44,062 nt of DNA from M3007 sp044350415 (lineage in GTDB: Bacteria; Bacteroidota; Bacteroidia; Chitinophagales; Saprospiraceae): NCBI GenBank assembly GCA_044350415.1, contig JBILHQ010000018.1, positions 1 to 44,062 on the forward strand. Direction: 5' to 3'. A program made the position numbers and the translations under genes. This document shows positions 15,626-24,710 of this stretch, one piece after another (positions within the stretch are counted from its first letter, which is position 1; the number at the start of each line of letters is the position of its first letter). The notes below the pieces were generated by a model. The model was not told the DNA's origin. It ran no database searches and saw only the letters and a list, made by a program, of their open reading frames with translations.

Positions 15626-16798
15626 ATGAAAAACAAATTGCTTTTTACAACAGTTTTAGTTGCTGCGTTTTTGGCGGCATTGATTTCCTGCACCAGGGAT
15701 GAAAAAGAATCTGCATTCGTACTGAAGCCAAATTTGCCTGCATCTCCATATAGTTATGCATTAAGCATGCCTCCTGGATTTCGCGTACCTGATTCCAACA
15801 TTCACTTCTTTTTTGGATTCTCCTTTAACCCGGCGAATCCTCAAATAACGGATCTTGGTGCCACTTTGGGACGGGTGTTGTTCTACGACCCACAATTGTC
15901 GCTGAATAATTCTGTTTCCTGCTCATCCTGCCATCATCAGGACAAAGCATTCAGTGATGGGAAGGCATTCAGTACCGGATTTGCCGGAGAGGTGACTCCA
16001 CGAAGTTCAATGGCCATATTGAATGTAGGTTTTAACCAGAATCTATTTTGGGATTCCCGCGTCAGTAGCGCCTTCGAACTGTCCACCAAGCCCATTCAAA
16101 ACCATATTGAAATGGGGATGGAATCCATGGCGCGCCTGACGAATAAATTATCCAAAATTGATTATTACCCGGCATTGTTCCAGCAAGCCTTTGGTGATGC
16201 AACTATTTCTGAAGAGCGCATTGGCAATGCATTGTCACAATTTGTCTGCTCTATTTCTTCCGGTAATTCTAAATTCGACCGGGCACAAGAAAAAGGTTTT
16301 GTAGACTTTACCCCACAGGAACGGCTTGGATTTGATCTTTTTATGGGATCTAAGACGAATTGTTCGCGCTGCCATGCTGCCCCAAATTTTGCTGCTCCTG
16401 ATTTTGTTGGCGGTGAATACGGATCAGATTTTTTTGGCGATCCATTTAATGGTGGTGGCGCAAATCTCCGTGGCGGTGCCAATAATGGCTTAGAATTGTC
16501 GTACAAAGATAATGGTATGGGAAATGGTCGTTTCCGTATTCCAAGTCTTCGCAATATCGCCGTTACAGGGCCATATATGCACGATGGGCGGTTTACCACA
16601 CTCAATGAGGTTATTGAACATTACAACTCCGGCATCGTAAGCCATCCCAATTTAGACAAGAATTTAAAAAACGAAAATGGCGCTCCATTGCGCATGAATC
16701 TTAATATTGTGGAAAAGCAAGCGCTGATCGCCTTCCTGCATACGTTGACAGACGATTCCATGATGAGCGATGTAAAATGGTCGAATCCGTTTAATTAG
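15626..16798 (+). CDS. Diheme cytochrome c peroxidase lipoprotein (second)
   Basis: A 390-residue lipoprotein (lipobox ALISC near residue 22). Heme sites are CSSCHH near residues 98-103 and CSRCHAAP near 247-254. LGRVLFYDPQLSLNNSVSC and ITGPYMHDGRF-type C-terminal sequence (TGPYMHDGRFTTLNEVIEHY) match the bacterial diheme cytochrome c peroxidase/MauG group. It is similar in layout to the peroxidase at 13271 but is a distinct gene, with an enlarged Gly/Asn-rich insertion after the second heme (DPFNGGGANLRGGANN). The neighbours are a small barrel upstream and no MbnP gene directly attached; peroxide reduction or partner oxidation are both possible. Confidence 0.9.
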   Translation: MKNKLLFTTVLVAAFLAALISCTRDEKESAFVLKPNLPASPYSYALSMPPGFRVPDSNIHFFFGFSFNPANPQITDLGATLGRVLFYDPQLSLNNSVSCSSCHHQDKAFSDGKAFSTGFAGEVTPRSSMAILNVGFNQNLFWDSRVSSAFELSTKPIQNHIEMGMESMARLTNKLSKIDYYPALFQQAFGDATISEERIGNALSQFVCSISSGNSKFDRAQEKGFVDFTPQERLGFDLFMGSKTNCSRCHAAPNFAAPDFVGGEYGSDFFGDPFNGGGANLRGGANNGLELSYKDNGMGNGRFRIPSLRNIAVTGPYMHDGRFTTLNEVIEHYNSGIVSHPNLDKNLKNENGAPLRMNLNIVEKQALIAFLHTLTDDSMMSDVKWSNPFN

Positions 16799-16802
16799 TC
16801 TG

Positions 16803-16892
16803 TTAGTCCCAGGTCCGTAGAGTAGTTGCAAGCATGCCGATTTTTTCCAATGGACGACATACTTGAAACTATTCTACGGACTTGGGACTTAA
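16803..16892. repeat. Long inverted repeat between convergent genes
   Basis: Left arm 16803-16839 and right arm 16855-16892 pair over about 36 positions with a few mismatches and one bulge (TAGTCCCAGGTCCGTAGAGT against ACGGACTTGGGACTTAA and flanking bases). The loop contains TCCAATGGA, itself a small palindrome. The right arm carries ATGGACGACATACTTG (16850-16865), whose complement nearly matches the loop of the repeat at 30971. It probably acts as a bidirectional terminator for the peroxidase and Sua5 genes. Confidence 0.65.
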
Positions 16893-16899
16893 TTTTTGT

Positions 16900-17877
16900 T
16901 CACGAGTGCGGAGCTGCTGCCCTGCGCAATCTGTCATTGATGGCTTTCCCGAGCCCTTCTTCCGGAACAGATGTTGCCAGTATAATATCAATATCCATTT
17001 GGTCCAATTGGCGCAATGCTGAAAAAAGATGACGCGCGGCTTCGTTTAAGTCACCTTGTTGGGACAGAAAAATGACTTCCTGGATATTATCCGCGTCTGG
17101 TGATTTATTAAGGCAGAGGACGCCGATTTTAGGGCGGTTATTTTTTTGAATTTTTTCAGGCAAAGTGTTTAAATACAATGGTTTACGTGGGGCGTAATGT
17201 GATTTTAACATGCCAGGCGCATTGGGATTGCTACTTTGATTCAGGATTTCAGTCACCTGGCCGGCTACCTGGCGGATCGATTCCATACTGATGCCGCCCA
17301 GGCGATAGACCACTACCATGTCATTCTCCCAACCTACAATGGTGCTTTCCAGTCCAATACTGCACGGTCCGCCATCCAGAATATAGGGGATTTTGCCCGA
17401 CAATTGATCTGCCACGTGTTGGGCGGTGGTTGGGCTGATATATCCAAAAGGATTCGCACTGGGAGCGGCAAGCGGGAAGGGGAGCGTTCGCAATAAAGCT
17501 TGCGTAAGTGGATGGGCAGGTACCCGTATGGCTACACGCGGGAGCCCGGAAGTCACTAAGTCCGGAATGATATCCTTTTTAGGCAATAGAATAGTGAGTG
17601 GTCCTGGCCAGAACCGATCTGCTAATGCCTGAAGCGCTTCAGGAAAGTCGGTGGTGTATTGGTGAACAGCGGAAATATCTGGTACATGAACTATTAATGG
17701 ATCGAAGGATGGCCTGTTTTTGATGACAAAAATGCTGGATACCGCCACCGCATCCACCGCATTTCCTGCGAGTCCATAAACTGTCTCTGTTGGAATGCCT
17801 ACACATTTACCTTGCGACAGCCAGTTTCCGGCTTTTTTAATATCCGTTCCGATTTCTGTTAATACTTGTTCTTTCAT
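16900..17877 (-). CDS. sua5: L-threonylcarbamoyladenylate synthase (Sua5 type)
   Basis: Forms threonylcarbamoyl-AMP from threonine, bicarbonate and ATP, the first step of tRNA t6A37 synthesis. The 325-residue protein has the YrdC domain (PTETVYGLAGNAVD at about residues 30-43, then NRPSFDPLIVHV, FWPGPLTILLPKK, VAIRVPAHPLTQALL, and LDGGPCSIGLESTIVG). After it comes the Sua5 linker APGMLKSHYAPRKPL (about 220-234) and a C-terminal Rossmann-like Sua5 domain. Length and both domains separate it from the short TsaC form. The start is ATG at 17877. It is divergent from the crotonase gene with about 100 bases between them. Confidence 0.94.
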   Translation of the reverse strand: MKEQVLTEIGTDIKKAGNWLSQGKCVGIPTETVYGLAGNAVDAVAVSSIFVIKNRPSFDPLIVHVPDISAVHQYTTDFPEALQALADRFWPGPLTILLPKKDIIPDLVTSGLPRVAIRVPAHPLTQALLRTLPFPLAAPSANPFGYISPTTAQHVADQLSGKIPYILDGGPCSIGLESTIVGWENDMVVVYRLGGISMESIRQVAGQVTEILNQSSNPNAPGMLKSHYAPRKPLYLNTLPEKIQKNNRPKIGVLCLNKSPDADNIQEVIFLSQQGDLNEAARHLFSALRQLDQMDIDIILATSVPEEGLGKAINDRLRRAAAPHS

Positions 17878-17960
17878 TCATCCATCATTAATGATCGTGC
17901 AACATTACTTCAGCAACAACTTATTATTTGCCCGGTACTAAGGGTAAATGGCAAAGTTAC

Positions 17961-17968
17961 TACCTTTG
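17961..17968 (+). promoter_or_regulatory. -7 element giving an almost leaderless transcript
   Basis: TACCTTTG matches TAnnTTTG. The expected transcription start at about 17974 is only some 3 bases before ATG 17977. No TTG is seen at the usual distance upstream. The element excludes the longer frame beginning at 17866. Confidence 0.55.
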
Positions 17969-17976
17969 CCATTGCA

Positions 17977-18753
17977 ATGGAACATATACTTTTTAATGTA
18001 GATAATGGAGTGGCATTTATTACACTCCACCGCCCGCAGGTTTTTAATGCCATGAACCACCCTATGCGGCAGGAATTGATAGCCGTTTTGGAGGAATGTG
18101 GTACGCGGGATGATATCAGAGCGATTTACCTGACAGGTGAAGGGAAGGCTTTTTGTGCCGGAGAAGACCTGCTGGAAGTGACTGATCCCCATGGCCCAAG
18201 CCTCACGGAAATCATTTCGACGGGCTACAATCCCATCGTTTTAAAAATACGAACTATTGAAAAACCGGTGGTTTGTGCTGTAAATGGTGTGGCTGCCGGT
18301 GCCGGCGCGAATATTGCGCTGGCTTGCGATATTACCGTTGCGAAAGCATCGGCGTCTTTTACCCAGGCTTTTTCTAAGATCGGTCTTATCCCCGATTCTG
18401 GAGGTACTTGGACGCTTCCCCGGTTGGTTGGATTTCAGCGCGCTTCTGCCCTGATGATGTTGTCGGACAAAATTACAGCTCCCGACGCAGCAGCCATGGG
18501 GATGATTTGGAAGGCTTTTCGGGATGATACCTTTGAGGAGGAAAGTAAGCGTATTGCATTTACCCTTGCTCAAATGCCGACCAAGGGGCTGGGATTGACC
18601 AAAAGAGCGCTGAATCAATCATTTTCCAATAATTTTGCCTCACAATTAGAAGTCGAGGATGTTTTGCAAAGTAAAGCTGGGCACACGGATGATTACCGCG
18701 AAGGCGTGGCTGCTTTTATTGCGAAGCGCAAACCGGTTTTTAAGGGAAAATAG
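17977..18753 (+). CDS. paaG: Enoyl-CoA hydratase/isomerase, PaaG-like
   Basis: A 258-residue crotonase-fold enzyme. The oxyanion-hole segments are KAFCAGEDLLEV (about residues 57-68) and GVAAGAGANIALACD (about 99-113). The following signature FSKIGLIPDSGGTWTLPRLVG (split as read) is that of PaaG-type 1,2-epoxyphenylacetyl-CoA isomerases, with Asp in IPDSGG as the catalytic acid/base seen in PaaG. No other paa genes are nearby, so the substrate could be another enoyl-CoA in fatty or aromatic acid breakdown. Start: ATG at 17977, preceded by a -7 promoter element ending at 17968. It is 5 bases from the GH25 gene and likely co-transcribed with it. Confidence 0.82.
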   Translation: MEHILFNVDNGVAFITLHRPQVFNAMNHPMRQELIAVLEECGTRDDIRAIYLTGEGKAFCAGEDLLEVTDPHGPSLTEIISTGYNPIVLKIRTIEKPVVCAVNGVAAGAGANIALACDITVAKASASFTQAFSKIGLIPDSGGTWTLPRLVGFQRASALMMLSDKITAPDAAAMGMIWKAFRDDTFEEESKRIAFTLAQMPTKGLGLTKRALNQSFSNNFASQLEVEDVLQSKAGHTDDYREGVAAFIAKRKPVFKGK

Positions 18754-18758
18754 CGCTG

Positions 18759-19562
18759 ATGGCTACCCCGGGAAGGTTGTTTTTTTCGCGCCGGCAAAGG
18801 CGATTGATGGTTCCTATCATCATACTATTCAGTATTGTGGTGAGTCTTAGCCCCACGTTGCAGTATTATGTCTTCTCTGTTTTTGAGTATCCGTTGCATT
18901 ACAAAGAGTACAAAAACTTTGATATCCGAATCCCCGGCGGCTATACTGTTCACGGTATTGATGTGAGTAAATGGCAAAGCCGTGTAGATTGGAAACGGGT
19001 AAAAGCAATGAAAGTAGACGACGTGCGGTTTTCTTTTGTCTTTATAAAAGCAACAGAAGGATCGTGGCGAAGTGATGCGCAGTTTGGGGGTAATTGGCAA
19101 AATGCCAAAAAGGCTGGTTTGATAAGAGGTGCGTATCACTTTTTCCTGCCACATATCAGTCCTAAAGCACAGGCAATCAATTTTATACGTTCCGTTCAAT
19201 TGAGTAGTGGCGACCTGCCTCCTGTGGTGGATATTGAAGAGGAATATGGGATGTCGGGTGAACAAATCAGAAAAAATACGAAAATATTTTTGGACGCATT
19301 GGAATCCCATTATGGCGTAAAACCTATTCTGTATACCAACCGCGATTTTTACAAGCGGATTTTTGCTGATGAGCCCGAGTTCAAACCATTTATCCTTTGG
19401 ATTGCCCATTATCATGTCTCCGAGTTAACGATGCCCGATGATTCCAAATGGCATTTCTGGCAACATTCCGACGCCGGCCATGTCAATGGTATCAATGAGA
19501 AAGTTGATTTTAATGTGTTTAATGGAGATAGTTTGGCTCTCCGCAGGTTATGTGTTCCTTAG
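18759..19562 (+). CDS. GH25 lysozyme-like muramidase, membrane anchored
   Basis: A 267-residue protein with an N-terminal basic segment and one hydrophobic anchor (about residues 17-33, MVPIIILFSIVVSLSP), followed by a complete GH25 TIM-barrel-like domain. The family motifs are HGIDVSKWQ (about 66-74, catalytic-face Asp), FVFIKATEG, GAYHFF, VVDIEEEYG (about 157-165, the DxE pair), KPILYTNRDFY, LWIAHYH and WHFWQHSDAGHVNGI. It is predicted to cleave the beta-1,4 bond between MurNAc and GlcNAc in peptidoglycan, in the periplasm. It follows the crotonase by 5 bases, with no obvious functional link. All core motifs are intact, so activity is likely. Confidence 0.9.
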   Translation: MATPGRLFFSRRQRRLMVPIIILFSIVVSLSPTLQYYVFSVFEYPLHYKEYKNFDIRIPGGYTVHGIDVSKWQSRVDWKRVKAMKVDDVRFSFVFIKATEGSWRSDAQFGGNWQNAKKAGLIRGAYHFFLPHISPKAQAINFIRSVQLSSGDLPPVVDIEEEYGMSGEQIRKNTKIFLDALESHYGVKPILYTNRDFYKRIFADEPEFKPFILWIAHYHVSELTMPDDSKWHFWQHSDAGHVNGINEKVDFNVFNGDSLALRRLCVP

Positions 19563-19648
19563 GGATCTGTCCAATTAGTTTTGCGGCCGGTTATTGTCCC
19601 TGCTGGAAACTCCGCCACCAGAAATCTTAAAACCTTCCAAACTTTTCC

Positions 19649-19656
19649 TATTTTTG
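19649..19656 (+). promoter_or_regulatory. -7 element for the fucosidase gene
   Basis: TATTTTTG matches TAnnTTTG. It gives a predicted start near 19662 and a leader of about 32 nt before ATG 19694. The upstream TTG is not evident. Confidence 0.5.
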
Positions 19657-19693
19657 TCACTTATTTTTTCATTCGGCAAAACTGACTTCATTT

Positions 19694-21856
19694 ATGTTGC
19701 GCTTAAAACCATTTTTACTCGCCTTTTTATTTATTGGGTTCTCCCTGTCTGCTCAAAATCCATATACACCGGATTGGCCGTCGCTGGATTCGCGCCCAAC
19801 GCCTGAATGGTGGAAGGATGCCAAGTTTGGCATATTTATTCACTGGGGTGTTTATTCTGTTCCTGCTTATACGCCCAAAGGCCGATACGCCGAATGGTAC
19901 CAAAATTCTTTGCTTCAGAATGATCCTGATGGCAGTGTTAAGGCCTTCCAGGAAACCAATTTTCCAGGAAAGGATTATTACCAATTGGCGGATCAATTCA
20001 CGGCCTCCCTTTTCAACGCAGATAAATGGGCACAATTAATCGAAAATTCTGGTGCCCGCTACACTGTGCTTACTTCCAAACACCACGATGGTTTTTGTTT
20101 GTGGCCCAGCGCAGAAGCCAATCGTACCTGGGGTTTTGCCTGGAATGCGGTTGAACGTGGCCCTCACCGCGACCTGGTGGGTGAATTGACCACTGCACTA
20201 CGCAAAACGGATGTTCATCCAGGTTTGTATTATTCTTTATATGAATGGTATAACCCGCTCTGGAAAGTAGACAAAGCCCGCTATGCCAGCCAGCATATGG
20301 TGCCTCAATTGAATGATCTGATTTTACGGTATCAGCCGGATGTGCTCTGGACAGATGGCGATTGGGACGCAACTGCTGAAGAGTGGCAATCCAAACCATT
20401 TTTGGCCTGGTTGTACAATGAAAGTCCGGTTCGGGACCGTATTGTTACCAATGACCGTTGGGGAAGTGGTATTCGGTTTAATCACGGCGGCATATACACG
20501 CCTGAATATCAGCCAGATATGGATTTTGAAGACCATGATTGGGAAGAAAGTCGGGGTATGGGTTATTCTTATGGATATAACCGCGCGGAAGACGCATGGG
20601 ATTATAATTCCAGCCAAACTTTGATATTACACCTCATTGATAAAGTCTCCCGGGGCGGCAATTTTTTACTGGATATTGGCCCGGATGCCTATGGACAAAT
20701 TCCGCCGATCATGCAGGAACGTTTGCAGGATATCGGCCAATGGATGGCTCTGAACGGGGAAGCTATTTATAATACCCGGAGATGGCGACAGGCCAGTCAA
20801 TGGAGTAGCGGCAAGCGCGATTATAAAGGTGAATTGGTCGATGGATGGAAAACGGCAGGCGATGCTTTGCTGAAACAAACGCTCGATCCTGATCCTGGAT
20901 TTGCAGTAAAGGAGGTGTTCTTTACACATAGCCCCAAAACACGGGCACTTTATGCCATTTTGCCCCAGTATCCAGCCGACAAGAAGGTGGTTTTGCGCAA
21001 CCTCACACTACCCGTCTCGACCGAGGTAATGCTGCTGGCTACCAAAGACAAACTGAAATGGGAGAATACTTCTGGCAATACAGTTACTATCACACTGCCG
21101 GAATACAATCCGACGAAAATGAAAAGCCCGGAAGCATTTGTTATTCGAATTGCCAATTTCGGGGCTTTCACGGCAAAACCTGATGTCGATGTGACCTATG
21201 AACGCACTACCATGCGTCCTACAGTGACCATGTCTGCGTTGCCGGGAACCACTATTCGGTTCACGGTTGATGGCTCAGAGCCGACATCTTCTTCCCGCCA
21301 GTATACAGACCCATTGCAGCTGGACAAAGCCGCAAAAATAAAAGCCAAGGCATATCGCAGCGGCCTTTTAGAAAGTAATGTGGTGGAAACCGATGTAAGC
21401 ATGTATGCTTTGTTGCCTGCCTTGACCTTTATCCAGGCTCCCCAGCCCGGTTTATTAGCACATCTTCGCACAGCGGAGAAGTATTCAGTGGAAACGGTGG
21501 AGAATGGCGTCACCGTGGCAGCTGGCGTAGTCAATAATTTTGCACTTGATCCCATGTGTGCCGAAAAATGCGGCATGGTGTGGCAAGGGTATATCAATAT
21601 TGACCAAACTGGTGGTTATGAATTCAGTACCAGCTCCGACGACGGTTCGGTTTTGTATATCGATGGACAGGTGCTCGTCAATAATGGCGGTGAGCATGGT
21701 ATGTCTGAAAAACGCAACAAAGCATTTTTGCAACGCGGCTGGCATTCTTTAAAAGTGGTGTATTTTAACTCAGGCGGCGGTGTTGGCCTGGAGGTAAAGT
21801 ACGGACCGATTGGCGGATCCATGCAGGGTATTCCAGCCGTGATGCTGGCGCATTAG
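19694..21856 (+). CDS. Alpha-L-fucosidase (GH29) with HEX_C and PA14 modules
   Basis: A 720-residue secreted glycosidase: signal peptide LLAFLFIGFSLSAQ, then the GH29 barrel from about residue 22 to 350 (KFGIFIHWGVYSVPAYTPKG, SKHHDGFCLWPS, and the nucleophile strand PDVLWTDGDWD with catalytic Asp near residue 220). After a GH29 C-terminal beta-sandwich (to about 490), a chitobiase/hexosaminidase C-terminal-like segment follows (about 505-565, IRFTVDGSEPTSSSRQYTDP). A PA14-like domain ends the protein (about 580-715, with FSTSSDDGSVLYIDGQVLVNN). It removes terminal alpha-L-fucose from glycans; the two added modules suggest carbohydrate binding. There is no type IX C-terminal tail visible. No SusC/D pair is nearby, so it is not in a typical PUL. 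Confidence 0.93.
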   Translation: MLRLKPFLLAFLFIGFSLSAQNPYTPDWPSLDSRPTPEWWKDAKFGIFIHWGVYSVPAYTPKGRYAEWYQNSLLQNDPDGSVKAFQETNFPGKDYYQLADQFTASLFNADKWAQLIENSGARYTVLTSKHHDGFCLWPSAEANRTWGFAWNAVERGPHRDLVGELTTALRKTDVHPGLYYSLYEWYNPLWKVDKARYASQHMVPQLNDLILRYQPDVLWTDGDWDATAEEWQSKPFLAWLYNESPVRDRIVTNDRWGSGIRFNHGGIYTPEYQPDMDFEDHDWEESRGMGYSYGYNRAEDAWDYNSSQTLILHLIDKVSRGGNFLLDIGPDAYGQIPPIMQERLQDIGQWMALNGEAIYNTRRWRQASQWSSGKRDYKGELVDGWKTAGDALLKQTLDPDPGFAVKEVFFTHSPKTRALYAILPQYPADKKVVLRNLTLPVSTEVMLLATKDKLKWENTSGNTVTITLPEYNPTKMKSPEAFVIRIANFGAFTAKPDVDVTYERTTMRPTVTMSALPGTTIRFTVDGSEPTSSSRQYTDPLQLDKAAKIKAKAYRSGLLESNVVETDVSMYALLPALTFIQAPQPGLLAHLRTAEKYSVETVENGVTVAAGVVNNFALDPMCAEKCGMVWQGYINIDQTGGYEFSTSSDDGSVLYIDGQVLVNNGGEHGMSEKRNKAFLQRGWHSLKVVYFNSGGGVGLEVKYGPIGGSMQGIPAVMLAH

Positions 21857-21957
21857 TAAGTGGTGAGTGGTGTTTTTTTTCGTTATTTCTCTCTCTTTTT
21901 ATGAACAATCACGAACGCTCTCTTAAAACTACAGTAAACACTCACCACTCACCGCTA
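21857..21957. repeat. GTGAGTGGTG inverted repeat flanking a T8 tract
   Basis: GTGAGTGGTG at 21863-21872 has a perfect inverted copy CACTCACCAC at 21939-21948, in a region of repeated TGGTGAG/CTCACCA units. It is followed on the right by CCATTAAACACTTACCACTAA. The left arm is directly followed by T8, so it could be a weak terminator or a relic repeat. It lies between the fucosidase stop and ATG 21994 of the next gene. Confidence 0.4.
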
Positions 21958-21993
21958 ACCATTAAACACTTACCACTAACAAAATTTTATTCG

Positions 21994-24564
21994 ATGAAAA
22001 ACCTGAAATGGCTTTTAGTTCCCGCATTGGCGGTTTTTATATGTTCCCTCAATGCCCAGGTGAGTACCGGGTTTAAGCAGTTGGACGACAAAGAATATGA
22101 GGATGCACTTACTACCTTTAACGCGCTGGTGAATGATAAAGAGGAGGGTGTGGCAGCACAATGGGGAATCGCCAAAGTATTGTCCGATCCGGAATATACT
22201 GGCCACGATTATGACTCCTCCTTTGTCCTGAAAACCAAGGTGGAGCAATTGCTTCGAAAAAATAAGAATGACAAGCAAAAGAAAAAGTGGGATAAAAAGT
22301 ACGATTTAAATTCGGAAAGCCTAAAACTACTCGGCAAAACGTTACCCGATCTGCGCTGGAAGGAAATTAATGGCAAAGGAAATCTGGAAAACCTGGACCG
22401 CTTTGTCGATCTTTATAAAAAGACAGCTGTTGTTAAAATTCGCAAAGAGGCCGAAAAACAACAGGCTGCCGTTTTGCGTGCAACCGCTAATGGCAGTGCC
22501 ACTACTTATCGCGCCACCCGGTATTTGTTGCACCAGCACGAGCCATATATCCTGGATTCATTTCCCGGCCGTTTTGAATTGCTGAATGCGGAACTATTCA
22601 CTACTTACCTTCAGGAAAAAGGCAATTCGGTGGACCAGGTCGCGGCTTTTATGGCCGAAAACCCAAGGCATAAAATCAGCCAGCACTCAGCCCGGGCTAA
22701 TTTCGATGTGGCCCAAAAAGCAAATACAACCAAGAGTTATCTTGCTTTTCTAGCTTCAACCAAAGGCTCTCCTTTTGATGAATATGTGTACAGTCGGGTA
22801 GCCGAATTGATTGGAAAACAACCATTAGTTGCTGATGAAAAGAATAAACTTTCCCAGGACGAACAATGGCTGGTGGAAGATATTCAATCCGGCACTGTTT
22901 CCGGCGTGCGGGTATTCTGTGGCACCAAATACGATGGCAAAGGATTAGCGCAATGGAAAATATTTATCCAACGGCATGCCGGCCAAACCTGTGGGAGTGA
23001 TGCTTTGCGCTCCACTATTCAGTTTGCTGCAGATGCCAGAGATTGGACCTCCGTAGTTACACTGATCGATGAACTGGGCTCTTTTTTTCCGGAGCAAGCA
23101 GGTTGGTACAAAAATATGCGCCAGATAGCTGCTGCACCCGACAATAATGCCCGTCCGGTGATGCTTAAAAACAAGATCAGCACCACCGCGGCCAGTGAGT
23201 ATTTGCCGGCGGTGACTTCTGATGGGAAAACACTCGCATTCTGTGGCCGTAGTCGCAGTGACGGTTCCGGTGGAGAAGATATTTTTATCGCTGAACGAAA
23301 AGACAGTGTATGGTCAGAGCCCAAAATGGTACGGGAACTTTGCAGCAATGAAGGCCATGAAGCGCCTTTATGTTTTACGGCAGACGGCAATACGTTGGTG
23401 GCTTTTAAAAATGGCAAGGTGTTCTTGTCAGATCGCAATGCTACTGGCTGGGGCCCGTTAAAGGCTTTTCCGGTAGACTTATCCCGATTTGAATGGGTGG
23501 CGGATGTTCATTTTGTACCCGGAGAACAAAGGGTGTTTTTCTCTGCACAAGGTGGTGGTGCCGAGTTAGTCGATATTTATATGGCTTCAAAGGATGAAAA
23601 TGATGTCTGGAGCGCGCCCAAGAAATTGGGTGCTCCGATCAATTCTTCTGGCATCGACCGGTCGCCGTTTATTCATCCTGATCAACGCACTCTTTATTTC
23701 AGTTCGGTGAGAAATGATGGACTTGGATTGCTGGATGTGTACAAAACGGAACGCCTCGATGATACTTGGGAAAACTGGAGCGAGCCGGTGAATCTCGGTA
23801 AAAATATCAATAATTCTGCAGACAATTGGGGCTATATCGTTTCCACAGATGGTTCCACCGCGTATTTCTCCGCCAAAGCAGAGGGCAAAAACCAGGATGA
23901 TATTTTTTATATCGAGGTGCCCGTATCCATGCGCCCTAAAAAGGAAGTGAAACAGCTCGCAGTGGAAGTGCGCGATGATAAAGGCAAGCCAATGCCGGGC
24001 GTCAATGTCGAATTGCGCAATACCCGCACTGGTGCTATGGCTGGTCAGTACCGCACACCACCATCTTCGGGTAAAGTAATGATCCTGTTGCCGGAAGGCG
24101 AAGAGTTTACTATTTCCGGCATCAAATCTGGGTTTTTATGCAATCCGGTGACCTTAGATGTGGCCAACAGCAAAACCAATACCGCGACAGTCATTCTGAC
24201 CCTTACCCCTGTCAAAGACGTCATCGGCAAAAAAACAGATATCAACGCGGATATTCTTTTCGATCTCGCTAAATCGGAATTAAAACCCGAAGCTGCTGCG
24301 CAGATTCGATTCCTTGCCGAATTCGCGAAACGCGAAAAACTCACCCTCGAGCTCGGTGGATTCACCGACCCCAGTGGCTCCGACGAAGACAACCTGAAAC
24401 TCTCTCAGGCACGTGCTGATGCGGTAAGAACGGCCTTGATCGGTGCAGGCATCAAAGAAGATAACATTACTGCCACGGGTTACGGTGAGACGAGTCAGGT
24501 ATGTAAAGAGGCTACTCCGGAGTGTTACCAGAAAAACAGACGAGTAGAGATTAAGTGGAAATAG
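21994..24564 (+). CDS. PorE-like TPR/PD40/CRD/OmpA envelope protein
   Basis: An 856-residue exported protein: signal peptide LLVPALAVFICSLNAQ, a helical TPR-like N-terminal half (about 25-390, opening FKQLDDKEYEDALTTFNALV), a PD40 beta-propeller (about 392-640, SEYLPAVTSDGKTLAFCG and repeated DIFIAER/DIYMASK blades), a carboxypeptidase-regulatory-like domain (about 652-730, AVEVRDDKGKPMPGVNVELRN) and an OmpA-type peptidoglycan-binding domain (about 748-856, ADILFDLAKSELKPEA, GFTDPSGSDEDN). This order is that described for PorE, a type IX secretion component that tethers the machine to peptidoglycan. Many Bacteroidota carry paralogues, so an exact PorE role is not claimed. I chose ATG 21994 because the signal peptide starts there, against ATG 21901. 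Confidence 0.87.
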   Translation: MKNLKWLLVPALAVFICSLNAQVSTGFKQLDDKEYEDALTTFNALVNDKEEGVAAQWGIAKVLSDPEYTGHDYDSSFVLKTKVEQLLRKNKNDKQKKKWDKKYDLNSESLKLLGKTLPDLRWKEINGKGNLENLDRFVDLYKKTAVVKIRKEAEKQQAAVLRATANGSATTYRATRYLLHQHEPYILDSFPGRFELLNAELFTTYLQEKGNSVDQVAAFMAENPRHKISQHSARANFDVAQKANTTKSYLAFLASTKGSPFDEYVYSRVAELIGKQPLVADEKNKLSQDEQWLVEDIQSGTVSGVRVFCGTKYDGKGLAQWKIFIQRHAGQTCGSDALRSTIQFAADARDWTSVVTLIDELGSFFPEQAGWYKNMRQIAAAPDNNARPVMLKNKISTTAASEYLPAVTSDGKTLAFCGRSRSDGSGGEDIFIAERKDSVWSEPKMVRELCSNEGHEAPLCFTADGNTLVAFKNGKVFLSDRNATGWGPLKAFPVDLSRFEWVADVHFVPGEQRVFFSAQGGGAELVDIYMASKDENDVWSAPKKLGAPINSSGIDRSPFIHPDQRTLYFSSVRNDGLGLLDVYKTERLDDTWENWSEPVNLGKNINNSADNWGYIVSTDGSTAYFSAKAEGKNQDDIFYIEVPVSMRPKKEVKQLAVEVRDDKGKPMPGVNVELRNTRTGAMAGQYRTPPSSGKVMILLPEGEEFTISGIKSGFLCNPVTLDVANSKTNTATVILTLTPVKDVIGKKTDINADILFDLAKSELKPEAAAQIRFLAEFAKREKLTLELGGFTDPSGSDEDNLKLSQARADAVRTALIGAGIKEDNITATGYGETSQVCKEATPECYQKNRRVEIKWK

Positions 24565-24569
24565 TGGTA

Positions 24570-24631
24570 GCCAGAAAGGTGTTACCTTATTTTTCGCAGT
24601 ATGCGAAAAATAACGGTGACATCTTTCTGGC
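24570..24631 (+). terminator. 29-bp imperfect hairpin after the OmpA gene
   Basis: GCCAGAAAGGTGTTACC (from 24570) continues into TTATTTTTCGCA and pairs, across a GTA loop, with the complementary run 24602-24631, with two mismatches and one bulge. It lies five bases after the stop codon of the PorE-like gene, as a hairpin terminator would, but without a classical terminal U-run. Confidence 0.6.
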
Positions 24632-24710
24632 GGTTATGACTTTGATTTATTGCAGTATCTGGCATGAAAATTGAATAATTTATATTTTAAATAATAGAAA
24701 AAACAATAAC

